Positions 1-8,317 of a stretch of 64,000 bases of DNA are shown here, piece by piece. A program made the translations under genes and the position numbers. The stretch is from Clostridium pascui (lineage in GTDB: Bacteria; Bacillota; Clostridia; Clostridiales; Clostridiaceae). The stretch's first letter is position 1; each line of letters opens with the position of its first letter. The notes under the pieces are model-generated. The model did no database searches. It saw nothing but the letters and a program-made list of their open reading frames with translations, and was not told the DNA's origin. The stretch spans positions 1 through 64,000 of the forward strand of contig NZ_JAFBDB010000004.1 in NCBI RefSeq assembly GCF_016908015.1, written 5' to 3'.

Positions 1-355
<355 letters not shown>

Positions 356-471
356 AAAAGTTTAATCTGTTTCGCTCATCGCGTTTCTTAACATTTAACT
401 GTTAAGTAATTGACTGGTTTCTATTCTCTGTTCAATTTTCAAAGACCCTGTCGCTCCAAGCGACTTTTTAT

Positions 472-500
472 ATATTAACATTTTTGTTTCTTGTTGTCAA
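472..500 (-). promoter_or_regulatory. rRNA operon promoter
   Basis: On the minus strand a perfect -35 TTGACA (495-500) is separated by exactly 17 bp from a TAATAT -10 (472-477), placing transcription start about 110 bp upstream of the mature 16S 5' end. From here to ~840 there is no gene. The stretch holds an AACAACCT/AGGTTGTT inverted repeat around 499-531 and otherwise AT-rich spacer. Confidence 0.8.
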
Positions 501-792
501 CAACCTTTTAAAAATATTTTTTCAGGTTGTTATCAATCATCTGATTTGTCCGTCGCTCATTTCAGCAACGAATGCTATCTTATCATGATTCAATTTATAG
601 ATTAACATTATTAATCGTTATTAAACTAAATTATCTATATTATTCTTAATCATTATTTCATATGCTTAATATTTTACATACAGATACACCTGAGTTCGTT
701 TATTTAATTTTAACAAAATAAAATGCGTTTTTCCTCCTCAACTATCTAAACTCATGTCATAGCCTTCTTCAAAATTGTAACCATAAGCTAAA

Positions 793-820
793 AAGGAAGC
801 TTGTAAACACAAGCTTCCTT
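793..820. terminator. Terminator of the DEAD-box helicase gene
   Basis: An 11-bp perfect stem AAGGAAGCTTG / CAAGCTTCCTT with a 6-nt loop, followed on the minus strand by TTTTTAGC. It lies ~25 bp after the helicase stop codon and has A/T runs on both sides. Confidence 0.85.
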
Positions 821-844
821 TTAACTATTAATTAATAATTAATA

Positions 845-2431
845 TTATCTTTTTTTCTTTGCTACTTCAATATTTAATCTTTTGCCACCAAAACTTTTAC
901 CGCTACAATTGTTCATAATTGGGTCTACAGCATCTTGTGCCGCATCTATAAATGAGAAGTTTTCTAATATACGAATTTCTCCAATCTCATCTTTTCTAAC
1001 CTTAGCCTTATCTATTAAGAATTGAAGAAGAGCCTTCGGATTCATTTTATCCTTCTTTCCAAGACTTAAGAATAATCTTACGTAACTTGAAGAAGATGTT
1101 GAAGATGTTGACTCTATAGCATTTTCTGTATAATCATAAGATATTTCTGTACTATATATAATATTCATAAGTGCGGCCGCCACATCTACAAGATTAAATT
1201 CTTCATCTAATTCTGTAGCCATAGGTATGAATCTCTTATATTCTTCGCTCTCTAAAACACCTTTAACTCTTGATACCATGTTTTTATATTTTGCGTTAAA
1301 TATATCATCTACAGTAGGAACTTCTTTTCTTTTTATTTTGCCTTTAGTAGCTCTTTCAATTTGCTTAAGAACCATGTACTCTCTTGGACTAACTAAAGTA
1401 TATGCTACACCTTCTCTATTAGCTCTTCCTGTTCTTCCTATTCTATGAACATAGGATTCTGTGTCTTGAGGAAGATCATAGTTAATTACATGAGTTACAT
1501 TTTCTACATCTATTCCTCTTGCTGCTACATCTGTTGCAATTAAAAACTCTAAGTTTCCTTCTTTAAACTTTCTTAAAGTGTTCATTCTATGCACTTGAGT
1601 CATATCTCCATGCATACCTTCTACACTATATCCTCTTGCTTGCATGGATTCTACAAGCTCATCTACACCCTTTTTAGTTTTGCAAAATATTATAGCTGCA
1701 GTTGGTTCATCTACATCTAATACTCTACATAAAGTTTCAAATCTATCTTTGTGCTTTATTTCATAATAATACTGACTTACTGTAGATACAGTCATAGCAT
1801 TTTTTACAATAGCTACATGTTTAGCATCAGGCTTCATATATCTTTTAGCAAGTTTTTTAATTTCATTTGGCATTGTTGCAGAGAATAGTAATGTTTGTCT
1901 TGACTCATTTGAGTTTTTTATAATTTCTTCAATGTCATCTATAAATCCCATATTTAACATTTCATCTGCTTCATCTAATACAAGAAATTCAATATCACTT
2001 AAATTAAGTACTCCCCTTCTTATTAAATCAAGCACTCTCCCAGGGGTTCCTACTATTACATCAATACCTCTTTTGATAGATTTAATTTGTCTATCTATAG
2101 GATTACCACCATATACTGGAAGAACACTTGCTCTACTATGCTTTGCTATACGTGCAAGTTCGTCATTTACCTGTATAGCAAGCTCTCTTGTAGGTGCTAA
2201 TATAAGACATTTTGGCTTGTTACCACCTTTGCTTATATTGTTAAGCACTGGAGCTCCAAATGCTAAAGTTTTTCCTGTACCTGTTTGCGCCTGACCTATT
2301 ACGTCATTTCCTTCTAATAATACTGGTATTACTTCAGCCTGTATGCTTGAAGGCTCTTCAAATCCCATATCATCTATTGCTTTTAATATATCTTCATTTA
2401 ATCCTAAATCTTTAAATTTTATTTCTTTCAT
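845..2431 (-). CDS. DEAD-box ATP-dependent RNA helicase (CsdA/DeaD-like)
   Basis: ATP-dependent RNA helicase, 528 aa. The RecA-like core carries the Q motif (SSIQAEVIP), motif I AQTGTGKT, Ia PTRELA, Ib TPGR, II DEAD, III SAT, IV IFCKTKKG, V ATDVAARGIDV and VI HRIGRTGR. A ~75-residue C-terminal domain (RLFLSLGKKDKMNPKALL..., ending EVAKKKR) matches the DbpA-like RNA-binding fold of CsdA/DeaD/CshA helicases. The ATG at 2431 is chosen because GGATGG sits 8 nt upstream; an in-frame TTG at 2464 has no proper ribosome binding site. The family acts in cold adaptation, ribosome assembly and mRNA decay. The neighbouring zinc-ribbon genes and structured upstream sequence fit that role, but cold control here is inferred. 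Confidence 0.95.
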   Translation of the reverse strand: MKEIKFKDLGLNEDILKAIDDMGFEEPSSIQAEVIPVLLEGNDVIGQAQTGTGKTLAFGAPVLNNISKGGNKPKCLILAPTRELAIQVNDELARIAKHSRASVLPVYGGNPIDRQIKSIKRGIDVIVGTPGRVLDLIRRGVLNLSDIEFLVLDEADEMLNMGFIDDIEEIIKNSNESRQTLLFSATMPNEIKKLAKRYMKPDAKHVAIVKNAMTVSTVSQYYYEIKHKDRFETLCRVLDVDEPTAAIIFCKTKKGVDELVESMQARGYSVEGMHGDMTQVHRMNTLRKFKEGNLEFLIATDVAARGIDVENVTHVINYDLPQDTESYVHRIGRTGRANREGVAYTLVSPREYMVLKQIERATKGKIKRKEVPTVDDIFNAKYKNMVSRVKGVLESEEYKRFIPMATELDEEFNLVDVAAALMNIIYSTEISYDYTENAIESTSSTSSSSYVRLFLSLGKKDKMNPKALLQFLIDKAKVRKDEIGEIRILENFSFIDAAQDAVDPIMNNCSGKSFGGKRLNIEVAKKKR

Positions 2432-2552
2432 TAACATTCCATCCTTTTTGTTTAATTTTTCCAAGCTTTCACTTCTAATTCAGAATAAGCACTTACGACA
2501 TCACTCACTATATATAATTTCCCACTTTTAAATTATATATAACTTTTTTTCA

Positions 2553-2603
2553 GGCTATGTTGTGAATAATTACTAAGATTTAATAATCATTCATAACACA
2601 GCC
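2553..2603 (-). other. Imperfect hairpin upstream of the helicase gene
   Basis: About 20-nt arms (GGCTGTGTTATGAATGATTA on the minus strand) pair with one mismatch and two G-U pairs around an 11-nt loop. Because the wobbles are G-U only when read on the minus strand, an RNA made towards the helicase gene is the better reading: a structured 5' leader or an upstream attenuator. No U-run follows, so it is not a simple terminator. Confidence 0.35.
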
Positions 2604-2621
2604 ATGCCGAACAAACTAAAA

Positions 2622-2651
2622 AGTCCTATAAGAACTGATTCCTATAGGACT
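2622..2651 (-). terminator. Terminator of zinc-ribbon gene 1
   Basis: Stem AGTCCTATA / TATAGGACT followed on the minus strand by TTTTAGTTTGT, starting 17 bp after the stop codon of the first zinc-ribbon gene. Confidence 0.8.
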
Positions 2652-2667
2652 AAGTGCTCAAAACCTA

Positions 2668-2835
2668 TTATCTTCTGAATCCTCTGTTGTTGTTCTGTTG
2701 CTTTCTTGCTCTTCTGCAATCAGCACATCTCTGTGGTTCATTTTCGAATCCCTTTTCTTTGTAGAAAGCCTGCTCGCCTTCTGTGAATACGAATTCTTTT
2801 CCGCAATCTTTACATACTAATGTTTTATCTGCCAT
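2668..2835 (-). CDS. Small zinc-ribbon protein, copy 1 (55 aa)
   Basis: A 55-aa protein that begins MADKTLVCKDCGKEFVF and ends in a basic, Asn/Gln-rich tail with GFRR. Two Cys pairs (C8/C11 in CKDCG, C37/C40 in CADCR) form a zinc ribbon of the family annotated as probable zinc-ribbon domain (zf-trcl type); its biochemical role is not known to me. The basic Arg/Lys tail suggests nucleic-acid binding. AGGAGG stands ~7 nt before the ATG. It has its own promoter, a long leader and a terminator, so it is monocistronic. A near-identical copy lies 313 bp upstream. Confidence 0.9.
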   Translation of the reverse strand: MADKTLVCKDCGKEFVFTEGEQAFYKEKGFENEPQRCADCRRARKQQNNNRGFRR

Positions 2836-2962
2836 TTCAACATTCCTCCTTTTATTATATTAAGATCTAAAACGGATTGACATAACTTTCCTTATAAAAA
2901 GAGGAATGGTTATTAATCGTATTAAATCTTGGTGTAGCAATATACATTCAATTACTACGACT
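2836..2962 (-). promoter_or_regulatory. Conserved 5' leader of zinc-ribbon gene 1
   Basis: About 125 nt between the predicted transcription start and the ATG, strongly conserved with the leader of copy 2 although it codes for nothing. Forward-strand AAAAAGAGGAAT (2896-2907) is the complement of an RNA segment AUUCCUCUUUUU that can pair with the ribosome binding site AAAAGGAGGAAU (complement 2842-2853). A second conserved pair, AAGATCT (2862-2868) and AAATCTT (2924-2930), interleaves with it, giving a pseudoknot-like or switching arrangement. Control of translation, perhaps by temperature, is inferred. Confidence 0.55.
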
Positions 2963-2967
2963 CAATT

Positions 2968-2996
2968 ATTATACCATGATTGTAAATAATATGCAA
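2968..2996 (-). promoter_or_regulatory. Promoter of zinc-ribbon gene 1
   Basis: On the minus strand TTGCAT (2991-2996), a 17-bp spacer and TATAAT (2968-2973). The same hexamer layout is found before copy 2. Confidence 0.75.
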
Positions 2997-3104
2997 CACT
3001 TATTTTTAAATATTTATTATTTACACAATTATCATAAAATTCAAACTCACCCAAACAATCATACTTTACGTAAAGTTTTAACATTTATTTATACAATATA
3101 TAAA

Positions 3105-3132
3105 ACCCTATAGAAGTTACCTTCTATAGGGT
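3105..3132 (-). terminator. Terminator of zinc-ribbon gene 2
   Basis: A 12-bp stem ACCCTATAGAAG / CTTCTATAGGGT with a 4-nt loop, followed on the minus strand by TTTTATATATTG, 16 bp after the stop codon of copy 2. Confidence 0.85.
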
Positions 3133-3148
3133 AAGTATTCAAAAATTA

Positions 3149-3319
3149 TTATCTTCTGAATCCTCTGTTGTTGTTGTTCTGTTGCTTCTTAGCTCTTCTG
3201 CAATCAGCACATCTCTGTGGTTCGTTTTCGAATCCTTTTTCTTTGTAGAAAGCCTGCTCGCCTTCTGTGAATACGAATTCTTTTCCGCAATCTTTACATA
3301 CTAATGTCTTATCTGCCAT
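3149..3319 (-). CDS. Small zinc-ribbon protein, copy 2 (56 aa)
   Basis: A 56-aa paralogue of the protein at 2668-2835. It has the same CKDCG and CADCR cysteine pairs and differs only in the basic tail (ARK to AKK and one extra Asn). GGAGGAAT lies 6-7 nt before the ATG. Coding region, leader, promoter and terminator are all conserved, so the whole transcription unit was duplicated, with the spacers diverging much more than the functional parts. Function unknown; a nucleic-acid-binding role alongside the nearby RNA helicase is a guess from the basic tail and context. Confidence 0.9.
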   Translation of the reverse strand: MADKTLVCKDCGKEFVFTEGEQAFYKEKGFENEPQRCADCRRAKKQQNNNNRGFRR

Positions 3320-3445
3320 TTTAATATTCCTCCTTTTATTTTAAAACTAAGATCTAAAATTGATACATAACGTTCCTAAAAAGAGGAATAGTTATTAATC
3401 ATACTAAATCTTGGCCATAGCGTTCTATTCTTAATCACTACGACT
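3320..3445 (-). promoter_or_regulatory. Conserved 5' leader of zinc-ribbon gene 2
   Basis: The second copy of the ~125-nt leader. The anti-ribosome-binding-site segment (complement of 3378-3389), its target at 3326-3337, and the interleaved AAGATCT (3349-3355) / AAATCTT (3406-3412) pair are kept, as is the ACTACGACT block near the transcription start, while the sequence between them drifts. That pattern suggests selection on RNA structure. Confidence 0.55.
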
Positions 3446-3450
3446 TGCTC

Positions 3451-3479
3451 AGTATAGCATGATTAAAGCCAATATGCAA
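3451..3479 (-). promoter_or_regulatory. Promoter of zinc-ribbon gene 2
   Basis: On the minus strand TTGCAT (3474-3479), a 17-bp spacer and TATACT (3451-3456), matching the promoter of copy 1. Confidence 0.7.
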
Positions 3480-3564
3480 TACATATTTTAAAAATAATTT
3501 ATTATAAAAACACTTGCTATGTGACTTAGTTCATACTTACTGTTATATAAAGTTCATCTATTGT

Positions 3565-5082
3565 TTACTCTAAACTTTCATACCACATGATACCCTCATT
3601 ATTAACTCTTCTCTCTTTATTAACTTGTAGAATTTTAATATGATTTGTATTTTCTATTCTTAATTTTTTTTTATAGGTTTCCATCAATTTATTTATATCT
3701 GTATTTCCTAATGGGGCATGACTTATTATAATTATATTTTTTTTCTCATCCTCTATTAAAGCTCTAAACATTCCATTTATATGACTATCATAATCATTAA
3801 ATCCAAATCCACAAATGCATACTATATCTGCCATTTTAAATCTATTATATATATCAACGTATCTTTCAGCCATTCTTACAGATGTTAGAGGCTTTATCCC
3901 ATTTTGAGTAAAAAGAAATGGAACCGTTAAATGCTTGCTATTTTTTGCTTTTTCTTCATCTATTATTGTATTTAAATACGGATCATAAAAATCTCTTACA
4001 GAACCATTTAAAAAACACACTTCTTCATTAGTTATATCTTCTATAAAGGTATTATAATTGGCAGTTCCGATTGCAACTATTTCATAATCTCTTTTAATTT
4101 TTATTAAATCATGATAATATCCATCTCCATTTTTTATATTGTCATAATTTCTTTTTGCAATATTTAGTATATATCTCCTAACAGTATGCAGAAATATTGC
4201 AACTTTTGTAAACTTAGTCCAATCTGTTTTGGGATTGTATAAATAACTCCAGTTGGAATCTAAAAGAGATTTGTAGTCTAATGCTCTGCAAAATAAATCT
4301 TCAAGTATCATCCTGCTAAACTCCACTATGATTTCCTCGTTAGATCTTAGCTTAAATATGTTCTTCTCACTCTTTTCTATTATCCATTCTAATCCCCTCA
4401 TGCCCGCAGCTTCATAGTTCAAGGAAAATATACTCCCCAAGTCATCAAAAACATCTAAGGTATCTGGGCTTCTTTCAAATATTCCATCATTTAATTTATG
4501 TATTAAATTTTCTCCTAAAGATCCAATTAAGAGTTCAAGCAATGTTCTTACCATGTCCTTCATGCTATTTTTAAAAGCTATGTTTGTATTATTAGTTTCC
4601 ATAGCAATAAGAAATGCCGAAAAGTACTTTGATGCAAACAACGCATTATGATTCCCATCAAGCAAAGTATTTAGCTTCACATTCTTTTCATAAGTTAATT
4701 TTTCTAAAGAACAGGAAAGTGTCTTTTCAAATATCTGATCTATGTATACATTTCCTTTTTGTATTTTTTTCGCTATCCGTGATACGTTCTCATCAAAATT
4801 ATCCATATATTTAATAATGGTATCTCTTTTACTTTCAAGACTTCCCTTTACAAGTTCTTCATACTGCGATCTTATAAAAGCACTCCTATTTTTTTTCAAA
4901 AAATTATCTGGAAACCATTTAGCATAATCTGAATTCAAGTCTATTTTTTCAAGTGTCTTTTTAAATATTTCCTTATCTTCTGCTACATCCATTCTAAATA
5001 TATCCAGTGCAAATTCTCCCCCAGAAGGAAGTCCATAATCTTGTTCTGCTCCAGCTCCAAAGAATAATGCAACTTTTTTCAT
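3565..5082 (-). CDS. SIR2-like NAD-binding domain protein, lone gene
   Basis: A 505-aa protein with no signal peptide or membrane segment. Its N-terminus (MKKVALFFGAGAEQDYGLP) has the GAGA-x-x-x-GLPSG loop of SIR2-type Rossmann folds. The last 180 residues carry other SIR2-like marks: IGTANYNTFIED, FLNGSVRD and VCICGFGFNDYDSHINGM (compare the GFSFNDxH motif of SIR2_2-like domains). The long helical middle (about 70-330) is not recognised. The ATG at 5082 has GGGGAG 8 nt upstream, better than upstream in-frame codons. SIR2-like proteins of this architecture are often NADases in anti-phage systems (Thoeris, DSR, SIR2 singletons); that role is inferred and no partner gene is adjacent. Confidence 0.65.
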   Translation of the reverse strand: MKKVALFFGAGAEQDYGLPSGGEFALDIFRMDVAEDKEIFKKTLEKIDLNSDYAKWFPDNFLKKNRSAFIRSQYEELVKGSLESKRDTIIKYMDNFDENVSRIAKKIQKGNVYIDQIFEKTLSCSLEKLTYEKNVKLNTLLDGNHNALFASKYFSAFLIAMETNNTNIAFKNSMKDMVRTLLELLIGSLGENLIHKLNDGIFERSPDTLDVFDDLGSIFSLNYEAAGMRGLEWIIEKSEKNIFKLRSNEEIIVEFSRMILEDLFCRALDYKSLLDSNWSYLYNPKTDWTKFTKVAIFLHTVRRYILNIAKRNYDNIKNGDGYYHDLIKIKRDYEIVAIGTANYNTFIEDITNEEVCFLNGSVRDFYDPYLNTIIDEEKAKNSKHLTVPFLFTQNGIKPLTSVRMAERYVDIYNRFKMADIVCICGFGFNDYDSHINGMFRALIEDEKKNIIIISHAPLGNTDINKLMETYKKKLRIENTNHIKILQVNKERRVNNEGIMWYESLE

Positions 5083-5202
5083 ATATAATTCTCCCCTGTA
5101 TCCAGGGCTAAGGCATAAGATACTAGGCATAATGATATATAGACTTTCACATTTGTTAACTTTCTTTTCATACCCTAAAACCTAGTACCTAATTCCTACT
5201 CC

Positions 5203-5394
5203 CTATTTATTAATTCTTTCTGAAAGCTGTTCTCCCGATACTCCTATATTATCTGCATTACTTTCACGAATTATAACTGTAATGGCTTGCTTTGGTACAG
5301 AGATTGTTTCACTTAATATATTTGTCATCTTTTCAATAACTTCTTTTTTCTTTTCCTTTGTACTTGGACCCATATCAATTTGTATAAATGGCAT
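5203..5394 (-). CDS. 4-oxalocrotonate tautomerase family enzyme
   Basis: A 63-aa protein starting MPFIQIDMGPS. Pro2, which becomes the N-terminal catalytic base after Met removal, and the length match the 4-oxalocrotonate tautomerase/DmpI group, small homo-oligomers that interconvert keto and enol forms of 2-oxo acids. A conserved VIIRES segment is present. AAGGAGG lies 7 nt before the ATG. The physiological substrate cannot be read from sequence. It stands alone between a SIR2-like gene and an alcohol dehydrogenase on the same strand. Confidence 0.9.
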   Translation of the reverse strand: MPFIQIDMGPSTKEKKKEVIEKMTNILSETISVPKQAITVIIRESNADNIGVSGEQLSERINK

Positions 5395-5486
5395 AAATCT
5401 TCCTCCTTTGTGTAACCTAACATTTTAGTTTCCATCCAATCAATTGTTTCATGGCCTACACTATATTAGATATTAATCACTAGTTA

Positions 5487-6650
5487 TTAGAATGCCATAT
5501 TAAATATATTTAATACATCTTGCTCAGTCAGTGGTTTTATAGAACCTATGTTACCATATCTTACAGCACCCTTTGCCATAGCTTGAAATTTCTCTTTTTC
5601 TATTCCAACTTCGCTTAATTTAGTTGGAATTCCCATAGATACGAAAAAGTCTTTAGTTAATTCTATGGATTTTTTAGCTATTTCATATTTGTTTTCTGAA
5701 GATTCTAAATCCCAAACATTAACACCGTACTCTACAAAATAATCTATAGTTTCATCATTTAAGCTGTATTCCATCCAATAAGGTGTAAGTATTGCAAGAC
5801 CTACTCCATGAGTAATATCGTAGTAGGCGCTTAACTCATGTTCCATTGGATGTACTACCCACTTTCTTTCCTTTCCAGCTCCTATATTCCCATTCATAGC
5901 ATTGCTTGAAGCCCACATTAAATTTGCACGCGCTTCATAATTTTCAGGTTCTTCCAATGCTATAGGTGCATACTTTATACAAGTTTTTAATAGAGCTTCT
6001 GATATTCTATTCTGAATAGATGCTTGTCTTGGGCTGCTAAAATATGTCTCCATAATATGACTCATAATATCTGCAGTACCTGCCGCTGTTTGATTTCTTG
6101 GTACTGTAAATGTAAAGGTTGGATCTAATATAGAAAATTTAGGCGTCATAGCTGGATGTGCTAATGCAAGTTTATCATTTGTATCAGGATTAGTTATAAC
6201 TGCCCCTGCATCTACTTCTGACCCTGTAGCAGCTAAAGTTATTATAGTTCCAAGTGGCAATGTATTTGTAACTCTTGCCTTTCTGATGACTAAATCCCAA
6301 GCATCTCCTTCATAATAATATCCTGCGGCAATTACCTTAGAACAATCAAGAACACTTCCTGCTCCAACTGCTAATATAACTTCTATATTGTTCTCCTTAC
6401 AAATCTTTACTCCATCTCTCACACTTTGTATTCTTGGATTAGGCTGCACTCCAGATAACTCCCAAAATTTTATATTATTTACCTTAAATATTTTTGCTAC
6501 TTCATCATAAATTCCATTTTTCTTTATGCTTCCACCACCATATACCAATAGAACCTTATTTCCATACTTTTTAATTTCCTTTAGTAAAGCCCTTATTTGA
6601 CCTTCACCAAAATATACGGTAGTAGGATTATAATACGTAAAATTTAGCAT
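5487..6650 (-). CDS. Iron-containing alcohol dehydrogenase (butanol dehydrogenase type)
   Basis: A 387-aa cytosolic group III iron-dependent alcohol dehydrogenase of the BdhA/BdhB/YqhD subfamily. It has the N-terminal NAD(P)-binding GGGSIKKNG and GAGSVLDCSK motifs. Predicted metal ligands are in GTADIMSHIMETYF (Asp and His), HPMEHELSAYYD and DITHGVGLAIL. Length is normal for the family. Typical reaction: reduction of butyraldehyde or acetaldehyde to the alcohol with NAD(P)H; the actual substrate is uncertain. AGAGGTG precedes the ATG. It is transcribed away from the PhnD-like gene. Confidence 0.93.
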   Translation of the reverse strand: MLNFTYYNPTTVYFGEGQIRALLKEIKKYGNKVLLVYGGGSIKKNGIYDEVAKIFKVNNIKFWELSGVQPNPRIQSVRDGVKICKENNIEVILAVGAGSVLDCSKVIAAGYYYEGDAWDLVIRKARVTNTLPLGTIITLAATGSEVDAGAVITNPDTNDKLALAHPAMTPKFSILDPTFTFTVPRNQTAAGTADIMSHIMETYFSSPRQASIQNRISEALLKTCIKYAPIALEEPENYEARANLMWASSNAMNGNIGAGKERKWVVHPMEHELSAYYDITHGVGLAILTPYWMEYSLNDETIDYFVEYGVNVWDLESSENKYEIAKKSIELTKDFFVSMGIPTKLSEVGIEKEKFQAMAKGAVRYGNIGSIKPLTEQDVLNIFNMAF

Positions 6651-6921
6651 CTAATTTTCACCTCTTCTTTTAATTCTCAATTAAATTTTCTAGTTTATAT
6701 TTACTATAATTAGTATCTCATATAACAAATTACACTTCAAAATAATTTGATTAATTTTACATTTTGTTCATACAAATCAAGGATTATTTTCCTTTTTTAT
6801 GCATATTATTTTGAGTATTCATACATAATATACATAAGGAAAGCATCTCAACAAATTGAGATGTAGTGATTTGAAACTAAAATCATAGATTGCTATAAAT
6901 CATACATCGGAGGGCTGTATC

Positions 6922-7854
6922 ATGAATAAAAGGATTTTAGTAACTATACTAACATTAATATTAGTAGTATTATTGATTGTCAGTTGTGCAGATAAAACTA
7001 AAGATACCCCTACTCCAAAGGCTTATATTCCTAAAGAGCTCACTGTTCAATTTGTCCCTTCTCACCATAAAGATACTTTAGAAGAAAAAATTAAACCTCT
7101 TGAATCACTACTATCAAAACAGCTTGGTATTCCAGTTAAAGCTAGTGTTGCAACTAATTACACTAGTACAATAGAGGCGATGTCTTCAAAAGAAATAGAT
7201 GTTGGATTTTTGCCTCCATTAGCTTATGTTTTAGCAAAAGATAGAGGTATAGCGGATATTTTATTACAAGCTCAAAGATATTCAATACAAGAGCCAAGTG
7301 GTAAGACTACTAAAGACTTAGTAGATTATTATCGTTCAATGATAGTTGTAAAAAAGAATTCTGATATAAAAAAACTTGAAGATCTTAAAGGAAAAAGAGT
7401 TGCATTTCAAGGTACTACTTCCGCAGGGGGATATATATGGCCTGTGGCTGAAATGAAAAAGGCCGGCATAAATATACAAACAGACATTGAACAAGTAACG
7501 TTAAATGGACATGATACTGCTGTACTTGCAGTATTAAACGATGAAGTTGATGCTGCTGCAGTATTTGAAGATGCACGAAATACAGTTAAAGAGGATATTA
7601 AAGATGTGTTTGATAAAGTTGTACCTATTTATTTTTCTAAACCCATCCCAAACGATACTATATCTGTAAGGTCAGATATGTCTCCCGAATGGAAAACAAA
7701 TATCAACGACGCCTTCATAAATATATCCAAGGATCCTGTTGGAAGAAAAATACTTAATGATGTATACTCCCATGCAGGCTATATTAAATCTACTGATAAT
7801 AAATTTGATATAGTAAGAGAATATAAAAGATTGGTTGAAAACAACACTCCTTAA
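6922..7854 (+). CDS. PhnD-like phosphate/phosphonate-binding lipoprotein
   Basis: A 310-aa substrate-binding protein. Signal peptide with lipobox IVSC (Cys22), then a PhnD/SsuA-like periplasmic-binding fold: LTVQFVPSHHKDTLEEKIKP, DVGFLPPLAYVLAKDRG, DLKGKRVAFQGTTSAGG and a C-terminal AAVFEDARNTV. The family binds phosphonate, phosphite or phosphate-like anions for ABC import. No ATPase or permease gene follows, so it is an orphan or uses a transporter elsewhere. GGAGGG lies upstream of the ATG. The leader holds a perfect CATCTCAA/TTGAGATG hairpin (6844-6863) of unknown role. Confidence 0.85.
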   Translation: MNKRILVTILTLILVVLLIVSCADKTKDTPTPKAYIPKELTVQFVPSHHKDTLEEKIKPLESLLSKQLGIPVKASVATNYTSTIEAMSSKEIDVGFLPPLAYVLAKDRGIADILLQAQRYSIQEPSGKTTKDLVDYYRSMIVVKKNSDIKKLEDLKGKRVAFQGTTSAGGYIWPVAEMKKAGINIQTDIEQVTLNGHDTAVLAVLNDEVDAAAVFEDARNTVKEDIKDVFDKVVPIYFSKPIPNDTISVRSDMSPEWKTNINDAFINISKDPVGRKILNDVYSHAGYIKSTDNKFDIVREYKRLVENNTP

Positions 7855-7887
7855 GCTTCATAAACACTTAAAAAAGAAATTGCGACG

Positions 7888-8110
7888 CTTTTAATGCTCT
7901 GAGTTGTATAGAATTTTCATCTAGGAAGACGTTCATTTCGCCGAGAATGGCTAATATTCATAAATTTAAAATCCCTAAGCAGCCTAAACTCGCTGTTACT
8001 CAAACAGTAGGCAGCTCTTAACGGTATTTTAAATTTATGAATAAAGCCGTTCTAAGGCTCATTCAATGCCTTCTACGATGAAAATTCTATACTTCCAGAG
8101 CATTAAAAAG
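7888..8110. repeat. Large imperfect inverted repeat (possible structured RNA or dispersed element)
   Basis: Two ~85-bp arms (7888-7972 and 8026-8110) are inverted copies: TTTAATGCTCTG, GTATAGAATTTTCATC and ATTCATAAATTTAAAAT occur in both, with the middle of each arm diverged. The 53-bp loop contains nested CTGTT/AACAG (7993-7997, 8003-8007) and GCCT/AGGC pairs. Immediately downstream, 8135-8156 forms another hairpin (GAAATTCAGT/ACTGAGTTTC). The whole gene-free stretch 7855-8317 is occupied by this structure plus AT-rich spacer; no coding frame is apparent. No second copy occurs in the window. It could be a noncoding RNA or a nonautonomous repeat. Confidence 0.7.
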
Positions 8111-8317
8111 TTCTTCACGTGAACTGCTAAACGAAGAAATTCAGTCAACTGAGTTTCTAAAACATTTTAGACCCTAGCACATAAAAATCTTTTAGGATGG
8201 CATTCCTGGAGGTTACAAGAAATTGTATGCAATAAATGAAAAAAATCCAATTTATAAATTAAACATATAAGAGCATGATAAGAGACTCTTAATTAAGAAG
8301 ATGAATATATTTTAATG

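Noticed and set aside
499-531. AACAACCT/AGGTTGTT inverted repeat upstream of the rRNA promoter
   Set aside because: AT-rich loop, no adjacent gene end on the correct strand, and it overlaps the -35 region; no function can be supported.
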